Of a stretch of 36,313 bases of DNA, positions 1 to 8,038 are shown in pieces; position 1 is the stretch's first letter, and every line of letters begins with the position of its first letter. Made by a program: the position numbers and the translations under genes. The stretch lies in NCBI GenBank assembly GCA_002706085.1, contig PAJO01000039.1:11817-48129 (forward strand). The letters are read 5' to 3'. Origin of the DNA: Alcanivoracaceae bacterium (GTDB taxonomy: Bacteria > Pseudomonadota > Gammaproteobacteria > Pseudomonadales > Alcanivoracaceae). The notes under the pieces are model-generated. The model was given only the letters and a program-made list of their open reading frames with translations, did no database searches and had not been told where the DNA came from.

Positions 1-1
1 C

Positions 2-457
2 GCCATTTCGCCGGCATCGGATGCGCGAGGCACCCTGATGTCCAGACAGGCGAATAGCGACAGCGATACCATGCTTTCCCATGGCATGATTGAGGTGGCA
101 ACGGATATCTATCTGGCCGGCGCGGACCCCGCTCACCCGTATGCCTCACCAATCACCGCGGATTTCACCGGCTTGCCCCCTCTACTTTTCACTGTCAGTA
201 GCGAAGAGTGTCTGCGCGACGATACCCATGCAGCAGCACAATGCGCGCGAGATGCGGGGGTGCCCGTGCAGGTTCTGGAGCGCGATGATATGCCGCACGT
301 GTGGCCCGTATTCACCTTTTTGCTACCAGAGGCAAAGCAGGACTTCCCTACCATCGTCCGAATTCTGGAAAAGTATCTGACCAGCAATAACGTCGGCAAA
401 GCCCCATCCCAAACGGTCAATGCTAGCGATAGCGCCATAGTTGAGGTTGCATCATGA
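2..457 (+). CDS. alpha/beta hydrolase (HSL/esterase type), C-terminal part, cut by the window edge
   Basis: The frame is open to the left edge, so the ATG at position 38 is probably internal and only the C-terminal ~150 residues are present. The text around DFTGLPPLLFTVSSEECLRDD followed by MPHVW is the usual end of hormone-sensitive-lipase-like esterases (alpha/beta hydrolase fold 3). It supplies the catalytic Asp and His; the HGGG and GDSAG parts would lie outside the window. The stop overlaps the start of the flavin monooxygenase gene by ATGA, so the two are translationally coupled. A hydrolase coupled to a Baeyer-Villiger-type enzyme suggests that it cleaves the ester or lactone which that enzyme makes (inference). 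Family call is good; the substrate is unknown. Confidence 0.85.
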   Translation, partial: AISPASDARGTLMSRQANSDSDTMLSHGMIEVATDIYLAGADPAHPYASPITADFTGLPPLLFTVSSEECLRDDTHAAAQCARDAGVPVQVLERDDMPHVWPVFTFLLPEAKQDFPTIVRILEKYLTSNNVGKAPSQTVNASDSAIVEVAS

Positions 458-2097
458 ATATGGCTGCTGTTGCAATCCATAACCCTCGTCCCAGCGTTAC
501 TCCTGATCATGAAGTCATTATCATCGGCGCGGGAATTTCTGGAATTGGTGCGGCAATCCAGCTGCGTGCCGATGGCATCAAAGATATCTTGATCCTTGAG
601 CGAAGCAAGGATGTGGGAGGAACCTGGCGCGACAACCGTTATCCGGGAATCGCTGTCGACATTACCTCGTTTACCTATTCATTTTCCTTCGAACAAAACG
701 CAAATTGGTCTCGCGTTTTTGCGCCGGGAAACGAGCTTTACCAGTATACAAGACAGGTAACAAGCAAGTATGGCATCTACCCACTGATTCGCTTTGGTGT
801 CGAAGTCGCTAGCGCCCGTTTTGATCTCGACAGCCATGTCTGGTTGATCGATCTTACGGATGGCAGGCGACTTAGTGCACGCCATATTGTCTCGGCCTGT
901 GGCGGTTTGATATCACCCAAGATGCCAGATATTGAAGGGCTTGATACGTTCCAGGGCAATGTCATTCACACTGCACGCTGGCCAGATGACCTTGATCTTA
1001 GTGACAAGCGAGTAGCGGTAATAGGCACTGGCGCCACTGCAGTGCAACTGATTCCGAAAATTGCCGGCAAGGCCCGCCAATTGGATGTCTACCAGCGCAC
1101 CCCCATCTGGGTACTGAAAAAACCCGATCATAGCCTGCCCGGCTGGCTCAAGACTCTGTTCCGAACCGTACCGGGCCTGCAACGCACCCTTCGGGGCGCC
1201 ACCGATACCGCCAGTGAAACCCTGATGGTGCTTTCAGCAATTTATTATCGCCAGGCCCCCTGGCTGGTCCGCATGTGCGAAAAGGCGGGCATAAACAACT
1301 TGCGCGAACAACTGCCCAACCGCAAAGACCTGTGGGAGAAACTGACACCGAAATACGGCTTCGGCTGTAAAAGACCAACCTTCTCCAACGACTATTTCCG
1401 CACCTTCGGCCGGGACAACGTCGAGCTGGTGACGACGCCGATCAAACGCATCACCTCCCGTGGCATCACCACCGAAGACGGCCGCTCACGACGCATAGAT
1501 ACCTTGATCCTCGCCACCGGTTACAAAACCTTCGAGAAAGGAAATATTCCCTCGTTCGACGTCATCGGCAGCAACAACATCAATTTGGGCGATTTCTGGC
1601 ATGACTACCGTTACCAGGCCTATGAAGGGTTGACCATTCCGGGCTACCCGAACTTTTACATCATGCTCGGTCCCTATGCCCTTATCGGCACCTCTTACTT
1701 CAAGATGGTCGAAGGGAATGCCATCCACCTCTCTCGCTGTATTCGCGAAGCCAACCGACGTGGAGCCAGCCAAGTGGAAATACGTCAGTCCGTCCATGAC
1801 GCGTATTTCCGCAATATCCAGAAACGCCAGCAAAACACCGTGTTCCTTAACCACAACTGCGCGCTGTCGAACAGTTATTACTTCGACCATCATGGTGACG
1901 CGCCAATGCTGCGGCCCTCTACCTCTCTGGAAATGCTGTGGCGAGCCAAGCATTTACCGATGGATCACTACCGGTTCAGTGTACTGGCCGGGCACACTCC
2001 CAGCAGACACGACGGCGGGAGACAAGCCTGTGAGCCACATCCCCAGCTGCCAGAGAAGGGCATTCCGGCAAAACAAACAGATAACAATTCTCAGTGA
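454..2097 (+). CDS. FAD-dependent Baeyer-Villiger-type monooxygenase
   Basis: 547 aa. An N-terminal FAD Rossmann motif GAGISG is at residues 25-30. The Baeyer-Villiger fingerprint FxGxxxHxxxWP appears as F166-G168-H172-W176-P177. A second, NADPH-binding Rossmann motif GTGATA starts near residue 191. Known members insert one oxygen atom of O2 next to a carbonyl (ketone to ester) or act on long alkyl chains. The start is fixed by the ATGA overlap with the upstream esterase gene. The last ~40 residues are a polar tail beyond the usual fold. It differs clearly from the AlmA-type protein at 8035, so the island holds two flavin monooxygenase types. Substrate not determinable; ketones from subterminal oxidation or cyclic ketones are plausible. 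Confidence 0.88.
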   Translation: MNMAAVAIHNPRPSVTPDHEVIIIGAGISGIGAAIQLRADGIKDILILERSKDVGGTWRDNRYPGIAVDITSFTYSFSFEQNANWSRVFAPGNELYQYTRQVTSKYGIYPLIRFGVEVASARFDLDSHVWLIDLTDGRRLSARHIVSACGGLISPKMPDIEGLDTFQGNVIHTARWPDDLDLSDKRVAVIGTGATAVQLIPKIAGKARQLDVYQRTPIWVLKKPDHSLPGWLKTLFRTVPGLQRTLRGATDTASETLMVLSAIYYRQAPWLVRMCEKAGINNLREQLPNRKDLWEKLTPKYGFGCKRPTFSNDYFRTFGRDNVELVTTPIKRITSRGITTEDGRSRRIDTLILATGYKTFEKGNIPSFDVIGSNNINLGDFWHDYRYQAYEGLTIPGYPNFYIMLGPYALIGTSYFKMVEGNAIHLSRCIREANRRGASQVEIRQSVHDAYFRNIQKRQQNTVFLNHNCALSNSYYFDHHGDAPMLRPSTSLEMLWRAKHLPMDHYRFSVLAGHTPSRHDGGRQACEPHPQLPEKGIPAKQTDNNSQ

Positions 2098-2264
2098 CTG
2101 TGCCAGAGAAAGTGTGGAGCCTGCTTGTACATGTCACGCCAGCAGAGCTCTCCAGATCCAGTTGACCGTGCGCTTTAGCGCTGCCCAGGAGGCGTTACAC
2201 CACTCGATAACCCATGCCTGGTCAGCAACAGAACACGGCATCTCGTCATAGACGACGACTGGGC

Positions 2265-2284
2265 GTCACGCATTAATGTGTGAC
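2265..2284. promoter_or_regulatory. 20-bp palindrome, possible regulator site
   Basis: GTCACGCATTAATGTGTGAC is symmetric except for one base pair. It has no U-tract, so it is more likely a protein binding site than a terminator. It lies 67 bp upstream of the island operator and 148 bp before the porin start. The half-sites GTCAC/GTGAC point inward, opposite to a CRP site (TGTGA/TCACA), so CRP is not supported. Confidence 0.4.
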
Positions 2285-2350
2285 ATTACCGGAGCGCCAG
2301 AGCACAACGTCATTACAGTCATGGACACAGACAGCTAAGCCTGAGACCAA

Positions 2351-2370
2351 TATTGGTTGTTTAACCAAAC
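2351..2370. promoter_or_regulatory. Island operator, copy 1 (porin/lipoprotein unit)
   Basis: TATTGGTTGTTTAACCAAAC contains the perfect inverted repeat TTGGTT-N4-AACCAA. Aligned without gaps it matches copy 2 (7044-7063) and the reverse complement of copy 3 (19900-19919). The shared core is TTGGTT, a T-rich centre, then CCAAA. It lies 62 bases upstream of the porin start at 2432. Symmetry and size fit a TetR-like dimer, but the protein is not in the window. I see no clear -35/-10 pair around this copy. Confidence 0.7.
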
Positions 2371-2431
2371 AAACAGAAAATCAGAACAACTCACCATCTA
2401 TAACCAGAACAGCCCCCTTTAGGAGCCTGAA

Positions 2432-3793
2432 ATGTCTGCAAAAAAAACAAAACGGTTACCTCTCCTTTTCTTCACGTGCACTACAGCATTGCTCTCACCC
2501 GGCTTGGCCATTGGCGGTGCTGGCGACGGAGCGAGCACTTATGGGCTAGGCCCGATGAATGCCGGCACTGCCTTGGCATTCAGTCCTTTTGCATCCAACA
2601 GCTGGTCGGTGTACTACAACCCGGCCGCCATGGCCCGCTCCCCGGAGGGCGAACTGGGAGTCATTGTGCAGTATGGCGACCAGGAATTACGTGCCAAATC
2701 ACTGGGAGGAACAGACCCTTTGGAGCGAGAGAATGATATCCTCTCTGACACCAGTTCCGAACTATTATTAATCGGCTTCAAAAGCCGCGTCGCCGGCATT
2801 TCCAGCATCGACAAGCCCATTTACTTTGGCCTGAACGTGGGTGTAGACCAATACACATCCAACCTATTGCCCTATCAGGCCAATACCAGCCAGAAAGGGC
2901 AGTTTCTACGCTATGAATCTCAGCCACTTTATCTCGCCTTTGGTGGCGCTATCAGCAACGTCCTGAGGGGCGTTGACGTCGGCGCATCAGCACGTCTTAC
3001 CCTCCAGGCCAAAGCCAACCTGGAAGCAGTTTCAGACCTTGGCGGCAACACAGACTCTGAAAAACTTTCCCTGGAAGCCTCTCCATCCCTATCACCGGCA
3101 CTAGGTATCAATATCCGCTCTGGAGAAATGTTCTGCGGTACAAGCGAGTGCATGCCTTTTGGAATGGATAAGATGGAGCTGGCTCTTTTCTGGCGGGGGG
3201 AAAGTAGCTATGAGGTATCCGTGGATGCCAATGTGGTTGTGCCGGGAGTTATCCCTGAACCAGGCCTGAGCCTAGCGCTTAGTACAATTGATACCTATCA
3301 ACCTGAAGTTCTCGGCGCAGCCATTTTGCTTCCCGTTGGCAAATTCGAATTGACGGCAGGCATTGAGCAGCACAATTGGTCTGCGCTTGAAAGCGAGTTT
3401 GCCGACGATACTATTCGCGATCAGGCTAATCTAGCGTTTGACGACATCACCATTCCCCGAATTGGCGTTAGCTATCAGTGGTCGGAGTCCATGAAACTCT
3501 TTGCCGGCGCAGCCCTGGAGGACTCACCTTTAAAATCCAGCCGATCCCAGGACGTTAACTATCTTGACACCGATAAAAAGGTTTTCGGTCTGGGTGCCAG
3601 CTACCGTCTGTCCAGCGCGCCAATAATAGATATGCCATTAGAACTCTCCTTCGCTTACCAGTATCAAATGCTGGATGAAGCTGATTTCGAATTGACCTCC
3701 ATCAACTCTTCCACCGATCCAGCCCCTTATGAAACGGTAAGGGCTGATGGTGAAATAAACGTATTTTCTTCCTCCCTGTCGCTAAAGTTTTAA
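2432..3793 (+). CDS. FadL/OmpP1/OmpT-type outer membrane porin for hydrophobic substrates
   Basis: 453 aa, beginning with a basic N-terminus and a hydrophobic signal peptide ending near the GLAIGGAG segment. The mature start with GAGDGASTYGLGPMNAGTA and then YYNPAAMA is the FadL/OmpP1 family pattern (NPA motif after the N-terminal hatch). The rest alternates like beta strands, and the chain ends in Phe (LSLKF), as outer-membrane barrels do. FadL-type channels carry long-chain fatty acids, alkanes or other hydrophobic compounds across the outer membrane. The start has AGGAG six bases upstream. The next gene follows after 34 bases, so the two are probably co-transcribed from the operator-bearing region at 2351. 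It likely brings in the substrate of the island (inference). Confidence 0.88.
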   Translation: MSAKKTKRLPLLFFTCTTALLSPGLAIGGAGDGASTYGLGPMNAGTALAFSPFASNSWSVYYNPAAMARSPEGELGVIVQYGDQELRAKSLGGTDPLERENDILSDTSSELLLIGFKSRVAGISSIDKPIYFGLNVGVDQYTSNLLPYQANTSQKGQFLRYESQPLYLAFGGAISNVLRGVDVGASARLTLQAKANLEAVSDLGGNTDSEKLSLEASPSLSPALGINIRSGEMFCGTSECMPFGMDKMELALFWRGESSYEVSVDANVVVPGVIPEPGLSLALSTIDTYQPEVLGAAILLPVGKFELTAGIEQHNWSALESEFADDTIRDQANLAFDDITIPRIGVSYQWSESMKLFAGAALEDSPLKSSRSQDVNYLDTDKKVFGLGASYRLSSAPIIDMPLELSFAYQYQMLDEADFELTSINSSTDPAPYETVRADGEINVFSSSLSLKF

Positions 3794-3827
3794 CAACAGG
3801 CATGCGATTAATACCAGGAGAAGAGCA

Positions 3828-6800
3828 ATGAATAATAACCCCATCACAATCCACCAGTTTCTGATTAGTCTGGCGGTCGCCATAGCAGCCCTTCTGACCG
3901 GGTGCGGTGGCGATCAGGGCGATGTAAGCAATCCCTGGAGCACACCAGAGACATTAATTTTTTCTTACCCTTATCCTGGCCAGACCGAGGTTCCAGCTAC
4001 CGCGCCAGTAATCCTGCGATTTTCCTCTGCACTTGAGCAAGAGGTTATTGATGACATTGACTCACGCCTACAGCTGGTCAGTGATACTGATGGGAATACC
4101 GTCATGGTTGACTATCAGGTGGTAGACAATGGCAGAGGCCTGGCCCTGTATCCTCAATCGCGGCTGGCTCCGGCGGAAGCGTACCATCTGGTTGTCAACG
4201 ATGATGGCCTTGGAGCCATTGATGATAACTCCGTGGCCCGCGTTCGGTTTCGGACTGCAGGCAGTCAAGCCGGCGCATCGCAAACCATGGGAAGCGGCTC
4301 TTTCACCCTGCTTTCAGCCACTCCTCTAGACCAACCGTCATTGCTAGAGCCGATTGATGATGCCAGCCATCCCAACGACATGAGCACCTTCAGGATGTCG
4401 TTTAACCAAACGGTTGATCCGACCAGCACAGCATATGGCGAAACCGGATCGGTTCAACTTCGTGACAACCTCGGCAAGTTGGTTCCCGCATCGCTATTTT
4501 TGCAGGGTCGTTACCTGACACTGGATCCTGACCAGGATCTGAAACCTGTGGAACACACACTAACGATTGCTGGGCTGCGGGCCCAGACTACCGGTGAACA
4601 GTTGCCGGAGTACAATCGGACTTTTGTTCCGGAAGCCACTCTTCCCCGTGCTACATCCGTTCTAAAAGTTGGCAGTCTTGGAGCTGAGCAACCTGGACTA
4701 GTGTCAACTTTAACCGGCAACCCGATCAATCAGGTGCCAGTACAATCCTTTGTGCTGGGAGATGAATCATTTACCGGGTTGAGCGGGGATCTAGCTGCAG
4801 ATCTGGCTTTTGCTCCCAACTTTCCTAATGCCGTTCCACTGCGAGTACCCGCTGGTTCCGTACTCCGAGGCACCCCCGTGGACGTCAATATACTGGGCGA
4901 AATACCGTCCGGGCTGGAAACCGGTGAAGTCACCATCACGATACTCAGCGACGCTAATGGGTATCTGATCCCTAATCCATTCAGTGATTCCCCATCGGTT
5001 CCCCGCTATGCCCTGCTTAATATGGACGCAGCAATGACTGCAGCAGGTCAAGAGCCCAATGCGGCTCTCAGCCAGAACCTGCTTAATGTGCAGGTAGCGG
5101 GTTTAGCCGTTGTAAAGGATGGTGTACTAGTACTGGATGCGGTCAGTGTGGTTGAACCTGATGTACTGGGCCTGGAGAAGGCATCCGGTCTGCTCTCATT
5201 CCGCATGGAGGCCTATCAAAACCAGCGCCAAGCGCCTGCCCCAAGCCAAGACACTCGACCCTTGCAGCTTCAGTCTTGGGCACCGGGAGAAACGTTCCAA
5301 CCCAATGCAAGGCCTGGTGACCCCGTTATCCTGAACTTCAACAAACCATTAGACCCAGCTTCGGTGTTCCTTGACGGTGCCGTACAGGTTTCTGTTGATG
5401 ATGTAGTAAAGACGTACCCAATACGTCACGATGGAGCCACGATCATCATCGGAGGAGATATCCTTCAACACGGAAAAGACGTCGAGCTCACCCTCACCAG
5501 CCTGCTCCGAGATACGCAGGGAAACCCGCTCAACCAGGACCAGACACTCAACATCCGCCTACCGGACTTCGTGCTTCCCAATGGCAGCACCAATGAGCTA
5601 CGTGCACCACTTGTCGCTGCTGTTTTTCCCGGTTACCCCTGTGCGTTAACCGATGTCGATCTTACCGGCGAAAGAGAGACTTGGCGCAATGGCCGATGTG
5701 TAGGAGGTAAAAATAGCGACCCGCTCTATCCTGTACCGAATATGTTCAAGGATTTTAGTATTCGAGTCATCTTTAGCCGCAGTATCGACGGCGACACGGT
5801 TAATGATCAGACTTTTGTTGTTGAACACTTCGATACCGTTAATAACGTATGGCAACCCGTCAATGGTCGCCATAAAGTACTTTCACAGCGAATCGAATTT
5901 TTACCGAACAGTCCCTGGCGGGTTGGTGACCTTTACCGTTATACCCTGCACTCCGAGGAAGGAGCGCCGAACTGTGGAGTCAACGCCATATGTTCAAATG
6001 ATGGAGCCCCTCTGCAAACACGGCAAATTTCTCAGTCCAGCTCCACAGCGCCTGGCCTTAGACAAGGAGGTCCGGACCTGACCAATCACTTTGTGGTAAC
6101 AGGAGAAGAGGACAGGATTACCCGCGTATCATTACGGTCACTACCTGTAGCGGATGTCAACGCGAACCTCAGTCTCGATGACAATGAGCAAGGTGCGGTA
6201 CCCGATGGTAACGGCGGTGCCATTGCCGATGCCAACTACCTACAGCTTAGGCTAAAAAACAAATCGGGAGTAATAACCCATGCCAACATTGGCTGTGGTA
6301 TAGGCGACGATTGCCCGGAAAAGAAATTTGCCTTTGTCGGGTCAGGCGCCTTGCAAGCCGGGGTAAGCCAGTATGAGCCGGATGTCACCATCAACCGACG
6401 CCTCATCGACAGCGACCCAATGACATCAAATGAAGTCACCGGCGCCGTCATTGCCAAAGTCTTCCCTACCGTTCTCTCAACGACCAGTGTCTTTCTGGAA
6501 GCTCGCGCACTGGGATTAATCACAATACCGCTGGACACCGGTCCTCTGGTACTTCGATTGGGATACGAAAACAATCAACCCATTACGGGCTATATCACCG
6601 AAACCCCGGATGGCCCCTGGTTCAGTACTACGTTTGATCTCATGGTGGATGCACCAGAGTTAGAACCACGGCTAATTATAGAACTCGGGCATGACATCCG
6701 CAGCAAAGTAATTACCGGAGTCACCCTCGAAGGCCCCCTGCGCTTTGTCGATGATGGTCGTCTGATTCTCAAAGTCCGTAACCCCGACCCTCTCATCATA

Positions 6801-6908
6801 CCGGCCAACATTGATCTCTTGGGAATCGGCTTGGCGGGTGTTGAGCTGGAAGTCCCCCCCCTCGGCGTAGATCTGACCTTTACCTTTTTGCCGGTAAAAG
6901 ATTTTTAA
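3828..6908 (+). CDS. Large lipoprotein with bacterial Ig-like (Big_5/SbsA-type) domains
   Basis: 1026 aa. A signal peptide ends with lipobox LLTGC, so the mature Cys near residue 26 is probably lipidated. The segment SYPYPGQTEVPATAPVILRFSSAL, and later repeats such as PGDPVILNFNKPLDPASVFL and FKDFSIRVIFSRSIDGDTV, are Big_5-like Ig folds. I count at least four such units. An acidic Asp/Asn-rich loop near residue 780 (DVNANLSLDDNEQG) could bind calcium. AGGAG precedes the ATG. No enzyme motif is visible. Tight linkage to a FadL-type porin suggests a surface or periplasmic partner for capture of hydrophobic substrate or cell adhesion to oil; that is inference. A strong terminator follows directly. 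Confidence 0.8.
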   Translation: MNNNPITIHQFLISLAVAIAALLTGCGGDQGDVSNPWSTPETLIFSYPYPGQTEVPATAPVILRFSSALEQEVIDDIDSRLQLVSDTDGNTVMVDYQVVDNGRGLALYPQSRLAPAEAYHLVVNDDGLGAIDDNSVARVRFRTAGSQAGASQTMGSGSFTLLSATPLDQPSLLEPIDDASHPNDMSTFRMSFNQTVDPTSTAYGETGSVQLRDNLGKLVPASLFLQGRYLTLDPDQDLKPVEHTLTIAGLRAQTTGEQLPEYNRTFVPEATLPRATSVLKVGSLGAEQPGLVSTLTGNPINQVPVQSFVLGDESFTGLSGDLAADLAFAPNFPNAVPLRVPAGSVLRGTPVDVNILGEIPSGLETGEVTITILSDANGYLIPNPFSDSPSVPRYALLNMDAAMTAAGQEPNAALSQNLLNVQVAGLAVVKDGVLVLDAVSVVEPDVLGLEKASGLLSFRMEAYQNQRQAPAPSQDTRPLQLQSWAPGETFQPNARPGDPVILNFNKPLDPASVFLDGAVQVSVDDVVKTYPIRHDGATIIIGGDILQHGKDVELTLTSLLRDTQGNPLNQDQTLNIRLPDFVLPNGSTNELRAPLVAAVFPGYPCALTDVDLTGERETWRNGRCVGGKNSDPLYPVPNMFKDFSIRVIFSRSIDGDTVNDQTFVVEHFDTVNNVWQPVNGRHKVLSQRIEFLPNSPWRVGDLYRYTLHSEEGAPNCGVNAICSNDGAPLQTRQISQSSSTAPGLRQGGPDLTNHFVVTGEEDRITRVSLRSLPVADVNANLSLDDNEQGAVPDGNGGAIADANYLQLRLKNKSGVITHANIGCGIGDDCPEKKFAFVGSGALQAGVSQYEPDVTINRRLIDSDPMTSNEVTGAVIAKVFPTVLSTTSVFLEARALGLITIPLDTGPLVLRLGYENNQPITGYITETPDGPWFSTTFDLMVDAPELEPRLIIELGHDIRSKVITGVTLEGPLRFVDDGRLILKVRNPDPLIIPANIDLLGIGLAGVELEVPPLGVDLTFTFLPVKDF

Positions 6909-6938
6909 TATATTCCCCTTGTGCTAACGCACTTTCAT

Positions 6939-6961
6939 GCCCCCTTTATGGGGGCTTTTTT
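6939..6961 (+). terminator. Rho-independent terminator after the porin/lipoprotein unit
   Basis: Stem GCCCCC (6939-6944), loop TTTAT, stem GGGGGC (6950-6955), then six T residues (6956-6961). It begins 30 bases after the lipoprotein stop and separates this unit from the almA unit. Confidence 0.9.
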
Positions 6962-7043
6962 CTGTCCTCACCGTATGCCACACCGCTGAATGATCATCAA
7001 TATCGTCAAATAGGACTTTTCTTTGTGTAGAAGAAACGCTAAT

Positions 7044-7063
7044 ATTTGGTTGTTTGGCCAAAT
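7044..7063. promoter_or_regulatory. Island operator, copy 2 (almA unit)
   Basis: ATTTGGTTGTTTGGCCAAAT has perfect arms ATTTGG/CCAAAT with 8 bases between; adding one flanking base on each side makes the arms TATTTGG/CCAAATA. It ends seven bases before the first ATG of the hydrolase gene. The reverse complement of copy 3 differs at only three positions. A repressor bound here would block transcription start or translation entry of the whole 7070-11349 unit. Confidence 0.75.
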
Positions 7064-7069
7064 AAATAA

Positions 7070-8038
7070 ATGCCTATAATGATGCATCCTCACGACAGCC
7101 TCGCAAGCCTTGCCTACAGCGATTCAAAGCACTCACCGGAATCTGGCAGGGATATACAGTTCCCGGGAAACGGCGGGTTGGTTCTTAGTGCAACCCAGTT
7201 CGGGGACCCGAAGTCACCGCAGGTGCTTTTGCTGCATGGCGGCGGACAGACCCGTCATGCCTGGGCGCACACGGCAACAGCTCTGGCCAGATCAGGGTAC
7301 TGCGCTACCTGCATTGATGCCCGCGGTCATGGTCAAAGCCAGTGGTGCCCTGAAGGGGATTACAGCGGCACCGCGCTGGTATCAGACCTCCGCGCCATCA
7401 TCCAATCACTTCCCACATCACCTTATATCGTGGGAGCGTCAATGGGCGGACTGACGGCCATGCTTACCCTTGGGGAGGAGCCCCCCTTGCCCTGTCGAGG
7501 TCTGGTACTGGTGGATGTGGCCCCACGGCTTGAGACCAAAGGCGTTCGCCGGGTGATTGAGTTCATGCGCCGCCACCCTGACGGTTTCGACTCTCTGGAT
7601 CAGGTTCAGGATGCCGTGGCTGCCTATAACCCAACACGAAAAGCACCATCAAGCTCACAGGGCTTGCGAAAAAACCTCCGCCAGGACGCTAATGGCCGTC
7701 TCCATTGGCACTGGGATCCTGCGTTTCTTGATCATGCGGTAATCCCTGAAGCAAATGAAGGCATGTTCGGCCGAGCGCGACTCAATCTTGCAGCAAGCAA
7801 ACTCAAATTACCGATATTACTCATCCGCGGCCATCACAGTGATGTACTCAGCGAAGCAGGAGCCCAGGAATTATTAGCCCTGGTGCCACATGCCAAGTAC
7901 CGAGTAATCCATCAAGCAGGTCATATGGTAGCGGGTGACCGCAACAGTATTTTTACCGGAGCAGTGCTGGACTTTCTTCAGCACCTTGACCCGCAAGGAA
8001 ATCACATACGCTCCACCGATCGGAGACTTACACCATGA
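7070..8038 (+). CDS. alpha/beta hydrolase
   Basis: 322 aa from the first ATG. Typical parts: oxyanion motif HGGGQTRHAW near residue 60, nucleophile elbow GASMGG with Ser124, likely acid Asp258, and catalytic His285 in HQAGHMVAGD. The family covers esterases, lactonases and epoxide hydrolases. No cap domain decides the substrate. The start is unsure: no Shine-Dalgarno is visible, the operator abuts the start, ATGs also occur at 7079 and 7082, and TATAAT spans 7075-7080. The first ~30 residues do not look like part of the fold. The stop overlaps the almA start by ATGA. With AlmA it may hydrolyse an ester made by oxygen insertion (inference). Confidence 0.85.
   Translation: MPIMMHPHDSLASLAYSDSKHSPESGRDIQFPGNGGLVLSATQFGDPKSPQVLLLHGGGQTRHAWAHTATALARSGYCATCIDARGHGQSQWCPEGDYSGTALVSDLRAIIQSLPTSPYIVGASMGGLTAMLTLGEEPPLPCRGLVLVDVAPRLETKGVRRVIEFMRRHPDGFDSLDQVQDAVAAYNPTRKAPSSSQGLRKNLRQDANGRLHWHWDPAFLDHAVIPEANEGMFGRARLNLAASKLKLPILLIRGHHSDVLSEAGAQELLALVPHAKYRVIHQAGHMVAGDRNSIFTGAVLDFLQHLDPQGNHIRSTDRRLTP

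Larger units (their letters stand above)
2098..2431. other. Intergenic regulatory stretch before the porin gene
   Basis: 334 bases without a convincing gene. Open frames here are read-throughs of neighbouring frames and lack ribosome binding sites. It contains a near-perfect 20-bp palindrome at 2265-2284 and the island operator at 2351-2370 (both listed separately), and ends with the AGGAG ribosome site at 2421-2425 six bases before the porin start. I see no U-tracted hairpin to end the monooxygenase transcript unless the palindrome at 2265 contributes to it. Confidence 0.6.

Noticed and set aside
4400-4411. GTTTAACCAAAC, identical to part of operator copy 1
   Set aside because: The left half-site is missing and it lies inside the lipoprotein coding sequence; no dyad.
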